64,000 bases of DNA from CAVSRC01 sp963732845 (GTDB lineage Bacteria > Pseudomonadota > Alphaproteobacteria > Rhizobiales > Kaistiaceae), in NCBI GenBank assembly GCA_963732845.1, contig CAVTBE010000005.1:186001-250000 (forward strand), read 5' to 3'. The translations under genes were made by a program, and so were the position numbers. Shown one piece after another: positions 1 through 8,734 of the stretch. Position 1 is the stretch's first letter. Each line of letters opens with the position of its first letter. Below the pieces are notes generated by a model, which ran no database searches, had not been told where the DNA came from, and was given only the letters and a program-made list of their open reading frames with translations.

Positions 1-1243
1 CCTCGGTGATGGCGCGGGCGCCGCCGGTGCATTCGGTCACGTTCGAGCCGGTCATCTCGATGTGAATGCCGCCGGGATGCGTGCCCTCGGCGCGATGCAC
101 GGCGAAGAAATCCTCGACCTCGGACAGGACGAGGTCAAAGGGCCGCGTCTTGAAGCCGGTCGCCGAGGTAATCGTATTGCCGTGCATGGGATCGCAGGAC
201 CAGACGACGCTCCGCCCTTCCCGCTCGACGGCGCGGATCAGAGCGGGGAGCTTGTCGAAGACCTTGTTCGCGCCGAAGCGGCTGATCAGGGTCAGCCGGC
301 CCGGTTCGTTGTCGGGATTGAGGATGTCGATCAGCCGGATCAACTCGTCGGGAGCAAGCGAGGGGCCGCACTTGAGGCCGATCGGATTCTTGACGCCGCG
401 GCAATATTCGACATGGGCATGGCCCGGCTGGCGCGTGCGGTCACCGATCCAGATCATATGGCCGGAGGTGGCATACCAGTCGCCGCTGGTCGAATCGACG
501 CGGGTCATGGACTGCTCGAAGCCGAGCAGCAGAGCCTCGTGGCTGGTGTAGAAATCGGTCGAGCGCATCTCCGGGTGGTTCTCCGGATCGATGCCGCAGG
601 CACGCATGAAATCGAGCGCTTCGGTGATACGGTTGGCCAGCTCCTGATAGCGGCTCGATTGCGGGCTGTCGGCAACGAAGCCGAGCATCCACTGGTGGAT
701 GTGCTGGAGATTGGCATAGCCGCCGGTGGCAAACGCCCTGAGCAGGTTCAGCGTCGCCGCCGACTGGCGATAGGCCATTTCGAGGCGGTTGGGATCGGGC
801 ATCCGCGTCGCCTCGTCGAACTCGATGCCGTTGATGATATCGCCACGATAGCTGGGCAGCTCGATCGCCCCCTTCTTCTCGGTGGGGGTGGAGCGCGGCT
901 TGGCGAACTGGCCGGCGATGCGGCCGACCTTCACCACCGGCACCGAGCCGGCGAAGGTGAGCACGATCGCCATCTGCAGGAAGACGCGGAAGAAATCGCG
1001 GATGTTGTCGGCGCGGTGCTCGGCGAAGCTTTCGGCACAATCGCCACCCTGGAGCAGGAAGCTCCGGCCCTCGGCGACGCCGGCCAGCGCCTTCTTCAGC
1101 TTGCGCGCCTCGCCGGCAAAGACCAGCGGCGGATAGGAGGCAAGCCGCGCCTCGACGGCTTCCAGCGCTTGCCCGTCGGGATAGACCGGCACCTGCTCGA
1201 TGGGTTTCGTGCGCCAGCTTGCCGGCGACCAGGCGCTCTTCAT
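1..1243 (-). CDS. aroG: 3-deoxy-7-phosphoheptulonate synthase, class II (3' end outside window)
   Basis: Condenses phosphoenolpyruvate and erythrose 4-phosphate, the first step of the shikimate pathway, in the cytoplasm. The translated minus strand shows the class II (plant-like) signatures: LLQGGDCAESFAEHR, AGQFAKPRS, DFYTSHEALLL and VVWSCDPMHGNT. About 414 codons are visible and the C-terminus is cut by the window edge; the class usually runs to about 460 residues. The ATG at 1243 is chosen because AAGGTGG lies five bases upstream. It is followed on the same strand, upstream in the genome, by gor with a 120-base gap. Family assignment is firm; its feedback-regulation type cannot be read from the sequence. 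Confidence 0.93.
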   Translation of the reverse strand, partial: MKSAWSPASWRTKPIEQVPVYPDGQALEAVEARLASYPPLVFAGEARKLKKALAGVAEGRSFLLQGGDCAESFAEHRADNIRDFFRVFLQMAIVLTFAGSVPVVKVGRIAGQFAKPRSTPTEKKGAIELPSYRGDIINGIEFDEATRMPDPNRLEMAYRQSAATLNLLRAFATGGYANLQHIHQWMLGFVADSPQSSRYQELANRITEALDFMRACGIDPENHPEMRSTDFYTSHEALLLGFEQSMTRVDSTSGDWYATSGHMIWIGDRTRQPGHAHVEYCRGVKNPIGLKCGPSLAPDELIRLIDILNPDNEPGRLTLISRFGANKVFDKLPALIRAVEREGRSVVWSCDPMHGNTITSATGFKTRPFDLVLSEVEDFFAVHRAEGTHPGGIHIEMTGSNVTECTGGARAITE

Positions 1244-1363
1244 GACGTCCACCTTAATCCCGCGCAAAAGCGCCAAATTCCGCCCTTGCGGGGCGGGTTA
1301 TACACGGCCGCGCCGGTCCGTTCCACCCGAATACTGCCGGGTTTCTGCCGGAAGCCTTGCGGG

Positions 1364-2752
1364 CTATTCGGCCGCCTCACGGCGAATGCGCTCGGCCGGC
1401 CGCGCCATGGTGACAATCTCTTCGGCGAGCGTCGGGTGGAGCGCCGTGGTGGCGTCGAAATCGGCCTTGGTGGCGCCCATCTTGACCGCGATGGCGACAA
1501 GCTGAGCCATCTCGGCGGCATTGGGCCCGACGAAATGGCAGCCGAGCACCCGATCGGTCTCGCCGTCGACGACCAGCTTCATCAGCATGCGCTCGTCGCG
1601 GCCGGCGACCCGATAAGGCAGCGGCTTGAAATGGGCGCGGTAGATGTCGAGGGCGGGATAGCGCTCGCGGGCCGCCTCCTCGGTCAGGCCAACCGTGCCG
1701 ACCTCCGGATTGGTGAACACCGCCACCGGGACATGATCGTAATCGACCGCGGTCGGGCGGCCATGAAACACGGTCTCGATGAAGGCGGCGCCCTCGCGGA
1801 TGGCGACCGGCGTGAACTGCAGGCGGCCGCTCACGTCGCCGACGGCATAGATATTGTCCACGTCGGTGCGCGAATAGGCATCGACCGTGATGGCGCCGGT
1901 GCCGTCAACGGCGACGCCGGCCTTTTCGAGGCCGAGTCCGGTGGTGTTGGGATGGCGGCCGATGGCGAGCAGCACCTGGTCGGCGGCGATCTTCGAATCC
2001 GACTTCAAGGTGGCGACAAGCCCGCGCTCGGCCCTGACGATGCTGGCCAGCTCTTCCTCGATCATGACGGTGACGCCGCGCCGTTCAAGGGCGGAGCAGA
2101 GCTCGCGGCGGACCTCGTCGTCGAAGCCGCGCAGCACCTGGCGGCCGCGGTGGACGACCGTCGTGTCGGCGCCGAAGCCGGCGAAGAGCGAGGCGATCTC
2201 GAGCGCGATGTAGCTGCCGCCGACGATGAGCACGCGCTTGGGCAGGCGCTCAAGGTGGAAGAATTCGTCGGAGGTGATGACGTGCTCGATGCCGGGTATG
2301 GGCAGGTCGCGGCGTGGCCGCCCGCCGGTGGCGATGAGGATGTATTCGGCCGTCACCGTGCGGTGATCAGCCAGCAGACGCACGGTGTGCGCGTCCTCGA
2401 GCACGGCGCGCGTGTGGAGGATCTCGGCGCCCGCCTTTTCGAGATTGCGGACGTAGATGCTGCTCAGCCCGGCGACATCGCCGGCGACGTTGTGGACCAG
2501 CGTCGGCCAGTCGAAATGCAGGCCCTCGACCCGCCAGCCGAAGCCGACGGCATCCTCGAAGGCTTCGGCGTAATGGGCGGCGTTGACAAACAGCTTCTTG
2601 GGCACGCAGCCGCGCAGCACGCAGGTGCCGCCGACGCGGCTTTCCTCGGCGATGGCCACGCGCTTGCCCAGTTCCGCGGCCAGACGCGCGGCACGGACGC
2701 CGGCAGAGCCGGCGCCGATGACGAACAGATCGTAGTCGAAGCCGCCGGTCAG
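1364..2752 (-). CDS. gor: Glutathione-disulfide reductase, apparent CTG start
   Basis: FAD- and NADPH-dependent reduction of glutathione disulfide in the cytoplasm. The protein has the N-terminal FAD motif GAGSAG (residues 13-18), the redox-active disulfide CVLRGC (C44 and C49), a central NADPH-binding GGSYIALE motif and the C-terminal HPTLAEE that carries the catalytic His-Glu pair. The first ordinary start codon in frame, a GTG at 2659, would remove the FAD motif. A full-length 462-residue protein needs the CTG at 2752, which overlaps the TGA of the preceding DUF2059 gene (CTGA) and so suggests translational coupling. No ATG, GTG or TTG lies between that CTG and GTG 2659. Function is secure; the start is inferred. 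Confidence 0.9.
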   Translation of the reverse strand: MTGGFDYDLFVIGAGSAGVRAARLAAELGKRVAIAEESRVGGTCVLRGCVPKKLFVNAAHYAEAFEDAVGFGWRVEGLHFDWPTLVHNVAGDVAGLSSIYVRNLEKAGAEILHTRAVLEDAHTVRLLADHRTVTAEYILIATGGRPRRDLPIPGIEHVITSDEFFHLERLPKRVLIVGGSYIALEIASLFAGFGADTTVVHRGRQVLRGFDDEVRRELCSALERRGVTVMIEEELASIVRAERGLVATLKSDSKIAADQVLLAIGRHPNTTGLGLEKAGVAVDGTGAITVDAYSRTDVDNIYAVGDVSGRLQFTPVAIREGAAFIETVFHGRPTAVDYDHVPVAVFTNPEVGTVGLTEEAARERYPALDIYRAHFKPLPYRVAGRDERMLMKLVVDGETDRVLGCHFVGPNAAEMAQLVAIAVKMGATKADFDATTALHPTLAEEIVTMARPAERIRREAAE

Positions 2753-3255
2753 AGTTCGTGGCCCTGCTTCTTCAGCTCTTCCCTGGTCTTGTCGAGCATC
2801 TCGGTGCCCACCCGATCTGACCAGGACTGGACCGCCTGCAGCGTATCGGCGAAGACCTTCGGCCCGTCCAGCTGGTATTTCTTGCCGGCGGGGCTGTTGA
2901 GGAAGGCGGCGATGGATTTCAGCTCGTCTTCCGTAAAGGCCTTGGCGTAGACGCGCGCCACGTCCTGATCGAGCTCGCGGCGCCGCGCGACCAGCTTCAG
3001 CGCGACCGCCTGCACCGTATCGGTGATCTCCTGGTGGAGGTCCGGACGGGCGCGGATCAGCCGGTTGGTGACTTCGTTGGCGATTTCCGGCAGGCGGTTG
3101 TCGAAGCTCGCGGTGGCGGTGGTGGCGTTGATCACGTCAAGCGCAGCGGCAAGCTGCGACGGGCTGATCTCCTGGGCCGAAGCGAAGGAGGCCGGCACAG
3201 CGACAAGGGCGGCCACAATAGCCGCCGTGCGGACGAAATTACCGATCGAGATCAT
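2749..3255 (-). CDS. DUF2059 family exported protein
   Basis: A protein of about 168 residues with an N-terminal signal peptide ending near ASAQ, then a mostly helical domain. The segment FTEDELKSIAAFLNSPAGKK is the hallmark of DUF2059, a family of unknown function expected in the periplasm. An ATG at 3267 is also in frame, but GGAG lies six bases before the ATG at 3255, so 3255 is preferred. Its TGA overlaps the proposed CTG start of gor, which suggests the two are translated together. No catalytic residues are evident and no function is claimed. Confidence 0.82.
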   Translation of the reverse strand: MISIGNFVRTAAIVAALVAVPASFASAQEISPSQLAAALDVINATTATASFDNRLPEIANEVTNRLIRARPDLHQEITDTVQAVALKLVARRRELDQDVARVYAKAFTEDELKSIAAFLNSPAGKKYQLDGPKVFADTLQAVQSWSDRVGTEMLDKTREELKKQGHEL

Positions 3256-3283
3256 CACGTGCTCCATGAGGACAGACAGCAGT

Positions 3284-3994
3284 TCATATACTCAGGCGGG
3301 AGATGCCGTCGGCTCCCGCCACGATCACGAGCGAGGCAAAACCGATGAACAGGCCGTGTTCGATAACACCGGGCATCGCGTCCAGCTCCTCGGCAAGGCG
3401 CTCGGGCTCGTCAATACGACCAAGACTTACGTCAAGAATATGATTGCCACCATCGGTGACGTAGGGGCCGGCGCCGGCCTGGCGCCAGGTGAAAGACCCG
3501 GTCAGGCCGAGGCGGCTCACGGCGCGTTCGATGGCCAGGCGCACGGGCGCGCGGCCGAAGGGAACGACCTCGATGGGAAGCGGAAAGGCGCCAAGCGCAT
3601 CGACGACCTTGGCGGACTCGACGACGACGATCATGCGCCTGGCGGCGCTGGCGACGATCTTCTCGCGCAGCAGCGCGCCGCCGCCGCCCTTGATGAGGCG
3701 GAGCTGGGGATCGACCTCGTCGGCCCCGTCGACGACCAGATCGAGGGCCGGTTCGTCATCGAGCGTGGCGAGCGGAACGCCTTCCGCCCGGGCGAGTTCG
3801 GCCGTCCTGTCCGAGGTCGGCACGCCGACGATCGACAGCCCGGCGCGGACGCGCTCGCCCAGCGCGCGGACGAAGTGCGCGGCCGTGCGGCCTGAGCCGA
3901 GGCCGAGCTTCATGCCTGGGCGCACGGCCTCCAGTGCCGCTTCCGCGGCGAGCCGGCGCTGTTCATCCGCGCCGCCCGGCGTTCCTTCGATCAT
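3284..3994 (-). CDS. rpiA: Ribose-5-phosphate isomerase A
   Basis: Interconverts ribose 5-phosphate and ribulose 5-phosphate in the non-oxidative pentose phosphate pathway. The 236-residue length matches the family. Visible motifs are GLGSGRTAAHFV (phosphate binding), VVDGADEVDP with the catalytic acidic residues, and LIKGGGGALLREK with the catalytic lysine region. It lies upstream of the DUF2059 and gor genes on the same strand, an arrangement I recall from other Hyphomicrobiales genomes. In this window it would also serve pentose flux from XylA and XylB. Confidence 0.95.
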   Translation of the reverse strand: MIEGTPGGADEQRRLAAEAALEAVRPGMKLGLGSGRTAAHFVRALGERVRAGLSIVGVPTSDRTAELARAEGVPLATLDDEPALDLVVDGADEVDPQLRLIKGGGGALLREKIVASAARRMIVVVESAKVVDALGAFPLPIEVVPFGRAPVRLAIERAVSRLGLTGSFTWRQAGAGPYVTDGGNHILDVSLGRIDEPERLAEELDAMPGVIEHGLFIGFASLVIVAGADGISRLSI

Positions 3995-4143
3995 TGTTGG
4001 GCGCCTCCACTCTCGCGACAGGCGCGGGAAACCGCGCTTCGATTGCGGTTCCGCGCCCTTTCCCGCGGTTTGTTAGCATCTGGCCGGCCTTGACGCCACG
4101 CCAACGGTGTGTGCGTCTCATGACATTCGACGGGGACCCGACC

Positions 4144-4596
4144 ATGCTGACCGACCTGCTACTGGCGATCGCCCACCATGTGCTGATCTTCGCGCTGGCC
4201 GGCGTTCTCGTTGCCGAGATGATGCTGGTGCGGCCGCAGATGTCGACCGCAGACGCGCTGAAGGTGGCGCGCATCGACGTCGTCTTCGGCGTGCTCGCCG
4301 GGCTGATCCTGATCGTCGGCTTCGGGCGTGTCTATTTCGGCCTCAAGGGCGCCGACTATTACTGGCATAACGCCTTCTTCCACGCCAAGCTCGGCGCCTT
4401 GCTGCTGGTCGGCATCCTGTCCATCCTGCCGACCGTCCGGTTCATCAGATGGCGCCGCCAGGCGCGGCACGATCCGGCCTTTTTGCCGCCCCCGGCCGAG
4501 GTTGAAAAGATCAGGCGATTCATCCATCTAGAGCTGGTCGTTTTCATTTTGATTCCGGTTTTCGCGGCCTTCATGGCACGCGGCTACGGAAGCTGA
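4144..4596 (+). CDS. DUF2214 family membrane protein
   Basis: A 150-residue inner-membrane protein with four hydrophobic segments, beginning MLTDLLLAIAHHVLIFALAG. The twin histidines at residues 11 and 12 and the following membrane-embedded acidic residue (VAEMM) resemble the DUF2214 family, whose function is unknown. The ATG at 4144 has a purine-rich GGGGA about eight bases upstream; an in-frame ATG at 4120 is an alternative. The gph gene starts 14 bases after its stop, so the two may be cotranscribed. No substrate or partner can be inferred. Confidence 0.75.
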   Translation: MLTDLLLAIAHHVLIFALAGVLVAEMMLVRPQMSTADALKVARIDVVFGVLAGLILIVGFGRVYFGLKGADYYWHNAFFHAKLGALLLVGILSILPTVRFIRWRRQARHDPAFLPPPAEVEKIRRFIHLELVVFILIPVFAAFMARGYGS

Positions 4597-4610
4597 CCAG
4601 CGATCCTGCC

Positions 4611-5288
4611 TTGACCTCTCCGACCCTCGTCCTCGATCTCGACGGGACCCTCGTCGATACCGCTCCCGATCTGGTGCGGGCGCTAAATGCGGTGATTGCC
4701 GCCGAGGGCCTGTCGCCGGTGCCGCTCGAAACTGCGCTGACCATGGTCGGACGCGGCGGCCGCGTGCTGATCCAGAGCGCCTTCGCCGCCGACGGACGGC
4801 ATGTTGAGGGCGACGAGCTGGAGCGGCTGTTCAAGGCTTTCACCGATCACTATGCGGCGCATGTCGCCGACGAGAGCCGGACATTCGAAGGCGCCGAGGC
4901 GGCGCTCGACCGTTTTGCCGAGGCGGGCTGGCTGTTGGCGGTGTGTTCCAACAAGCCCGATCCCCTCGTCCGGCCCATCATGGAGGCGCTGGGGCTGGCC
5001 CCGCGCTTCGCCGCCATGGTCGGCCAGGGTGCCCTGCCGTGGCTGAAACCCGACCCGCGGGTCTTCGCCGAGACCGTCCGGCTTGCCGGGGGAACGCCCG
5101 AGCGCGCCGTCATGGTCGGCGATTCGGAGACCGACATCGCAACGGCGCGGGCGGCCGGCGTGCCGGTGGTGGCGGTGACCTTCGGCTACACCCCGGTGCC
5201 GGTGGCGACCTTCGGCCCCGACCGGCTGATCGACCGTTTCGACGAATTATGGGACGCGGTGGCCAGCCTCGGCAGCGCTTTGCCTTGA
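4611..5288 (+). CDS. gph: Phosphoglycolate phosphatase (HAD superfamily)
   Basis: Dephosphorylates 2-phosphoglycolate, a by-product of oxidative DNA damage repair and of oxygenase reactions. Starting from a TTG, the 225-residue protein contains the HAD motifs in order: DLDGTLVDT with the nucleophilic aspartate (residues 9-17), VCSNKP (motif II), the lysine in WLKPDPR, and MVGDSETDI (motif IV). The cap insertion after motif I fits the Gph subfamily. Related HAD phosphatases share these motifs, so the exact substrate is inferred. The stop codon overlaps the -35 element of the following tRNA promoter. Confidence 0.85.
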   Translation: MTSPTLVLDLDGTLVDTAPDLVRALNAVIAAEGLSPVPLETALTMVGRGGRVLIQSAFAADGRHVEGDELERLFKAFTDHYAAHVADESRTFEGAEAALDRFAEAGWLLAVCSNKPDPLVRPIMEALGLAPRFAAMVGQGALPWLKPDPRVFAETVRLAGGTPERAVMVGDSETDIATARAAGVPVVAVTFGYTPVPVATFGPDRLIDRFDELWDAVASLGSALP

Positions 5289-5313
5289 CTGCGCTCCCGC
5301 TGGTCCCTTAAAT
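5285..5313 (+). promoter_or_regulatory. Predicted sigma70 promoter of tRNA-Val
   Basis: TTGACT at 5285-5290 and TTAAAT at 5308-5313 are separated by 17 bases, and the tRNA begins 30 bases after the -10 element. The -35 element overlaps the gph stop codon. The match to consensus and the spacing support it; no transcription data are available. Confidence 0.7.
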
Positions 5314-5342
5314 CCCGCCACCTTCGGCTTCACGAGCCGGGC

Positions 5343-5417
5343 GGGCGATTAGCTCAGCGGGAGAGCACTCCCTTCACACGGGAGGGGTCACTGGTTCAAT
5401 CCCAGTATCGCCCACCA
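5343..5417 (+). tRNA. tRNA-Val (anticodon CAC)
   Basis: The cloverleaf is complete. The acceptor arms GGGCGAT and ATCGCCC pair fully. The D arm contains TAGCTCAGCGGGAGAGCA. The anticodon stem CTCCC/GGGAG encloses the loop TTCACAC with anticodon CAC, which reads the valine codon GUG. The T arm contains GGTTCAATCC. The terminal CCA is encoded at 5415-5417. Confidence 0.97.
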
Positions 5418-5478
5418 TTTATTCGGCGGAATTCCCGATACTTTCCGGCGGCGCCGCGTGGCGGGCCTGGCCGGCCCC

Positions 5479-6585
5479 CTACTCGCTGATGCCGAGCAGC
5501 GCCTGTTCGCTCTCACGGTCGAACAGATAGAGGCGATCCGGCGGGAAGGTCGCGTAGACGGATTCGCCCTCGCGTAAGCGCACTTTGCCGGCGATCAGCG
5601 CGCTCAACCGCTTCTTGGAGGCCATCTTCGCCCGCACCAGCGTCGTGTGGCCGAGCGGCTCGACCGTGTCCACCGCGCCGGCGATGCTGAACAAGCCGCC
5701 CTCGCCCGGCCGGTCGGAAAAGACGATGTGTTCCGGCCGCACGCCGACGGTGACCTCGCCGCCGCGGGCGTGACCGAGCGCGGCGCGGGCGGCCCCATCG
5801 ACAGGCAGGGTCGTCTGCTCGCCGGTCAGGACGATGCCGTCGCCCTCGGCGCGGCCGTCGAGGAAGTTCATCGGCGGACTGCCGATGAAGCTGGCAACAT
5901 AGGCGTTCTGCGGCTGCTCATAGAGTTCGGTGGGACTGCCGACCTGCTGGATGCAGCCATTGCGCATCACCACGATGCGGTCGCCCATGCTCAGCGCCTC
6001 GACCTGATCGTGGGTGACATAGAACGTGGTCACCGCCAACCGCTCCTGCAGCTTGATGATCTCGGCGCGCATCTCCATGCGCAACGCCGCGTCGAGATTG
6101 GACAGCGGCTCGTCCATCAGGAAGACGCGTGGCTCGCGCACGATCGCGCGGCCGAGCGCCACGCGCTGGCGCTGACCGCCCGATAATTCGCGCGGACGCC
6201 GATGCAGAATCGGCTCGATGCCGAGAATCGCCGCTGCCTCGCGGACGCGCTGCTCGATCTGCTCCTTGGGCACCTTTCTCAGCCGCATGCCGAACGCCAT
6301 GTTGGAGAACACGTTCAGGTGCGGAAACAGCGCGTAGTTCTGGAACACCATCGCCACGTCGCGTTTGTGCGGCAGCTCCTCGGTCACGTCCTGGTCGTCG
6401 AACAGCACCTCCCCTTCGGAGGCGACTTCAAGCCCGGCGATGACCCGCATGGTTGTCGTCTTGCCGCAGCCGGACGGCCCGACGAACACGATGAATTCGC
6501 CATCCTCGGCGGTGAGCGAGAAATCCTCGACGGCGACAACTTCGCCGTAGCGCTTCCACAGGTGACGAAGCTCTACCTTGGCCAT
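5479..6585 (-). CDS. ABC transporter ATP-binding protein, MalK/UgpC type
   Basis: ATPase subunit of a carbohydrate-type ABC importer, 368 residues. It has the Walker A GPSGCGKTT, the Q-loop in VFQNYALFPHL, the signature LSGGQRQRVALGRAI, the Walker B VFLMDEPLSNLDA, and the C-terminal OB-type regulatory domain (GVRPEHIVF region) of MalK-type subunits. Translation from ATG 6585 is supported by GGAGGGGG seven bases upstream. It is divergent from the binding protein and permease genes at 7003-10484, which lack their own ATPase gene, so it is the obvious energy source for them. These ATPases can be shared between systems. Confidence 0.9.
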   Translation of the reverse strand: MAKVELRHLWKRYGEVVAVEDFSLTAEDGEFIVFVGPSGCGKTTTMRVIAGLEVASEGEVLFDDQDVTEELPHKRDVAMVFQNYALFPHLNVFSNMAFGMRLRKVPKEQIEQRVREAAAILGIEPILHRRPRELSGGQRQRVALGRAIVREPRVFLMDEPLSNLDAALRMEMRAEIIKLQERLAVTTFYVTHDQVEALSMGDRIVVMRNGCIQQVGSPTELYEQPQNAYVASFIGSPPMNFLDGRAEGDGIVLTGEQTTLPVDGAARAALGHARGGEVTVGVRPEHIVFSDRPGEGGLFSIAGAVDTVEPLGHTTLVRAKMASKKRLSALIAGKVRLREGESVYATFPPDRLYLFDRESEQALLGISE

Positions 6586-7002
6586 GCGCACACCCCCTCC
6601 CCGGCGGCGTCCGTCCGCAAGCGCGTCGCCGCTTCTTGTCCGATCGGCTGGCGGCGATTGTTGCACCGCCGCGCGCGCGCTGTCCACAAGCCGCGGAAGC
6701 GATTGCGCCGCTATGCCGCGCCGCCGGTGCGGTGCGGCGGCTGCTTCACGCCACAACGTATAGAAGTTTGATTGACCGCAACCGGGGATCGGGTTTAGCG
6801 TTTTGTGTTTTCGATCGTTCAGCCGGAAAGGGGGATGAACGCCTCGAAAGACTTTAGCGGTTCCACGTCGCCGATACCGAAACAGGTATGCCCGCGCGGC
6901 GGCGTGAGCGGTTACCCACACCGTCATCAACAATGAAGCGTCGCCAGGCGCGGCGCGGGCACTTGCAACGATGCCTGGGACGCAAGAAATGCGGAGGAAA
7001 CC
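6586..7002. other. Divergent intergenic region between ABC transporter genes
   Basis: A 417-base non-coding stretch between the start codons of the MalK-type ATPase and the binding protein; promoters for both must lie here. A small dyad, ATACC-N6-GGTAT, lies near 6880-6895. No promoter with a convincing -35 and -10 pair could be picked by eye, and no small gene was recognised. Confidence 0.5.
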
Positions 7003-8655
7003 ATGAAAAATCAGCATGAAGTCGACAAGAAACTGGACGATCTGCTGCGCGCCTTCCTTCGCGGCAAGATCGACCGCCGCCAGCTCCTCTTCATGGGCGC
7101 GGCGGCCGGCCTGTCGGCGAGCGCGCTGGGCGGGCTGCTACGGCCGACGCCGGCCCGTGCGGCCAACATGATCGATAGCGATCCGGTCTCGCCATACGAA
7201 TCGCCGATCACGCCGGAGCGTGTCGAATTCCTGAAGACCAAGCCCTATAAGGGCCAGACCATCAACGTCCTGGTCTGCAAGATTACCGTCGGCGACTGCG
7301 TGAAGTATCATGCGCCGCACTGGGAAGAGGCTACCGGCGGCAAGGTGAACATCGCCGAAGTACCGATCGAGACCCTGCACCAGCAGATCTTCTCGGATCT
7401 GGCGAGCGGCCTCGGCAAGTACGACGCCTATATGCCCGGCGCCTGGTTCTACGGCGACTTCTTCCAGGCGGAGAAACCCTACATCGTGCCGATCGACGAG
7501 TGGATCCCCGATCCCAAGCATGCCTACTGGGATCCCGCTGAGTGGCTGCCTTCCATCCGGAAGCTCTATTCCTGGGACGGCAAGATCTACGGCGGCCCGG
7601 CGGATGCCGACGGACAGGCGCTGTACTACCGCAGGGACCTTTTCGCCGACAAGGATATCCAGGCGAAGTTCAAGGTGAAATACAATTACGACCTGCCGAC
7701 ACCACCGACGACGATGCAGGAATACCATGACGTCTGCGACTTCTTCACCGGATGGGACTGGAACGGCGACGGCCAGAACGACTGGGGCCTCTCGCTCCAC
7801 GCCAAGGTCAACGAGCAGGGCTTCTTCCACTTCCTGACGCTGTCGGCGCCCTTCGTCATCTCGCCGGACAACAAGTATTACTTCTTCAATCCGGACACGA
7901 TGAAGCCGCTGATCAACTCCGAAGGCCATCTCAGGGCGCTGGAAGACTACGTCAAGTTCCTCGCCAACGGGCCCAAGGAGCAGATCGCCTGGACGCTCGG
8001 CCAGGGCTGGAACCTGTTCCTCGCCGGCAATTCGGCGACCGAGCCGACGTGGGGCGACCTGCCGACGCTGGCGCAGGATCCGAAGACCTCCAAGGTTCAG
8101 GGCAAGATGGGCGCAGCCCCGCTGCCCGGCACCACCGAGGCATTCAATCCGATCACCGGCGAGTGGAAGAAGTACGACCTCAACCAGGTCGGCAACACCA
8201 ACGGCGGCAGCTGGCACCTGGTCATCTCGAGCTTCTCGAAGAAGCAGGAGATGGTCTACGACTTCCTGTCGTTCATGGCGAACAAGAAAAACGCCCTGTG
8301 GGAAGTCGCGACCGGCTGGACCGGCGTGCAGCCCGGCTTCAAGTTCGAGTATTTCCCGCCAGAGGGCTCGGGCAACCCCGGCCAATGGAAGGATCTCGGC
8401 TGGAACGAGGACGACGCCGTCAACTACCTCAGCGGCTACTACAAGGCGCTGGCTGCGCCGGTGCAGCAGGAATACCTGCGCATTCCGGGTGCCGCCGAAT
8501 ACTGGCACGAGCTCGACATCAATCTGTCGGCCGTGCTCGGCGGCCAGATGACGCCGAAGGATGCGCTCGACGCCACTGCGGCGGCCTGGGAGAAGATCAC
8601 CGACCGCTACGGGCGCGAGGAGCAGAAGAAGCTCTACGCGGCGTCCTTCGCCTGA
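7003..8655 (+). CDS. Extracellular solute-binding protein, carbohydrate ABC importer
   Basis: Periplasmic receptor of the importer encoded around it, 550 residues. The N-terminus has a charged stretch, then DRRQLLFMGAAAGLSASALG and a PARA cleavage site, which resembles a Tat signal. The mature part is a family 1-type binding protein rich in aromatic residues. GGAGG lies shortly before the ATG. It is followed by two permease genes after 79 bases and is divergent from the ATPase gene. It is longer than typical sugar-binding proteins of about 420 residues. The ligand cannot be deduced; a sugar or polyol is inferred only from the permease and ATPase types. Confidence 0.85.
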   Translation: MKNQHEVDKKLDDLLRAFLRGKIDRRQLLFMGAAAGLSASALGGLLRPTPARAANMIDSDPVSPYESPITPERVEFLKTKPYKGQTINVLVCKITVGDCVKYHAPHWEEATGGKVNIAEVPIETLHQQIFSDLASGLGKYDAYMPGAWFYGDFFQAEKPYIVPIDEWIPDPKHAYWDPAEWLPSIRKLYSWDGKIYGGPADADGQALYYRRDLFADKDIQAKFKVKYNYDLPTPPTTMQEYHDVCDFFTGWDWNGDGQNDWGLSLHAKVNEQGFFHFLTLSAPFVISPDNKYYFFNPDTMKPLINSEGHLRALEDYVKFLANGPKEQIAWTLGQGWNLFLAGNSATEPTWGDLPTLAQDPKTSKVQGKMGAAPLPGTTEAFNPITGEWKKYDLNQVGNTNGGSWHLVISSFSKKQEMVYDFLSFMANKKNALWEVATGWTGVQPGFKFEYFPPEGSGNPGQWKDLGWNEDDAVNYLSGYYKALAAPVQQEYLRIPGAAEYWHELDINLSAVLGGQMTPKDALDATAAAWEKITDRYGREEQKKLYAASFA

Positions 8656-8734
8656 GAACAGCAATCGGGTCCGCGGCGGTTCGCCCGCCGCGGACCTTCG
8701 CAGTCAGAAGAAGACCCGCACGGGAGGGGGCATC

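Noticed and set aside
62..2950. A 962-codon open frame on the plus strand.
   Set aside because: It lies opposite aroG, gor and the DUF2059 gene, all with clear motifs. Long antisense frames are expected at this G+C content, and its translation shows no domain.
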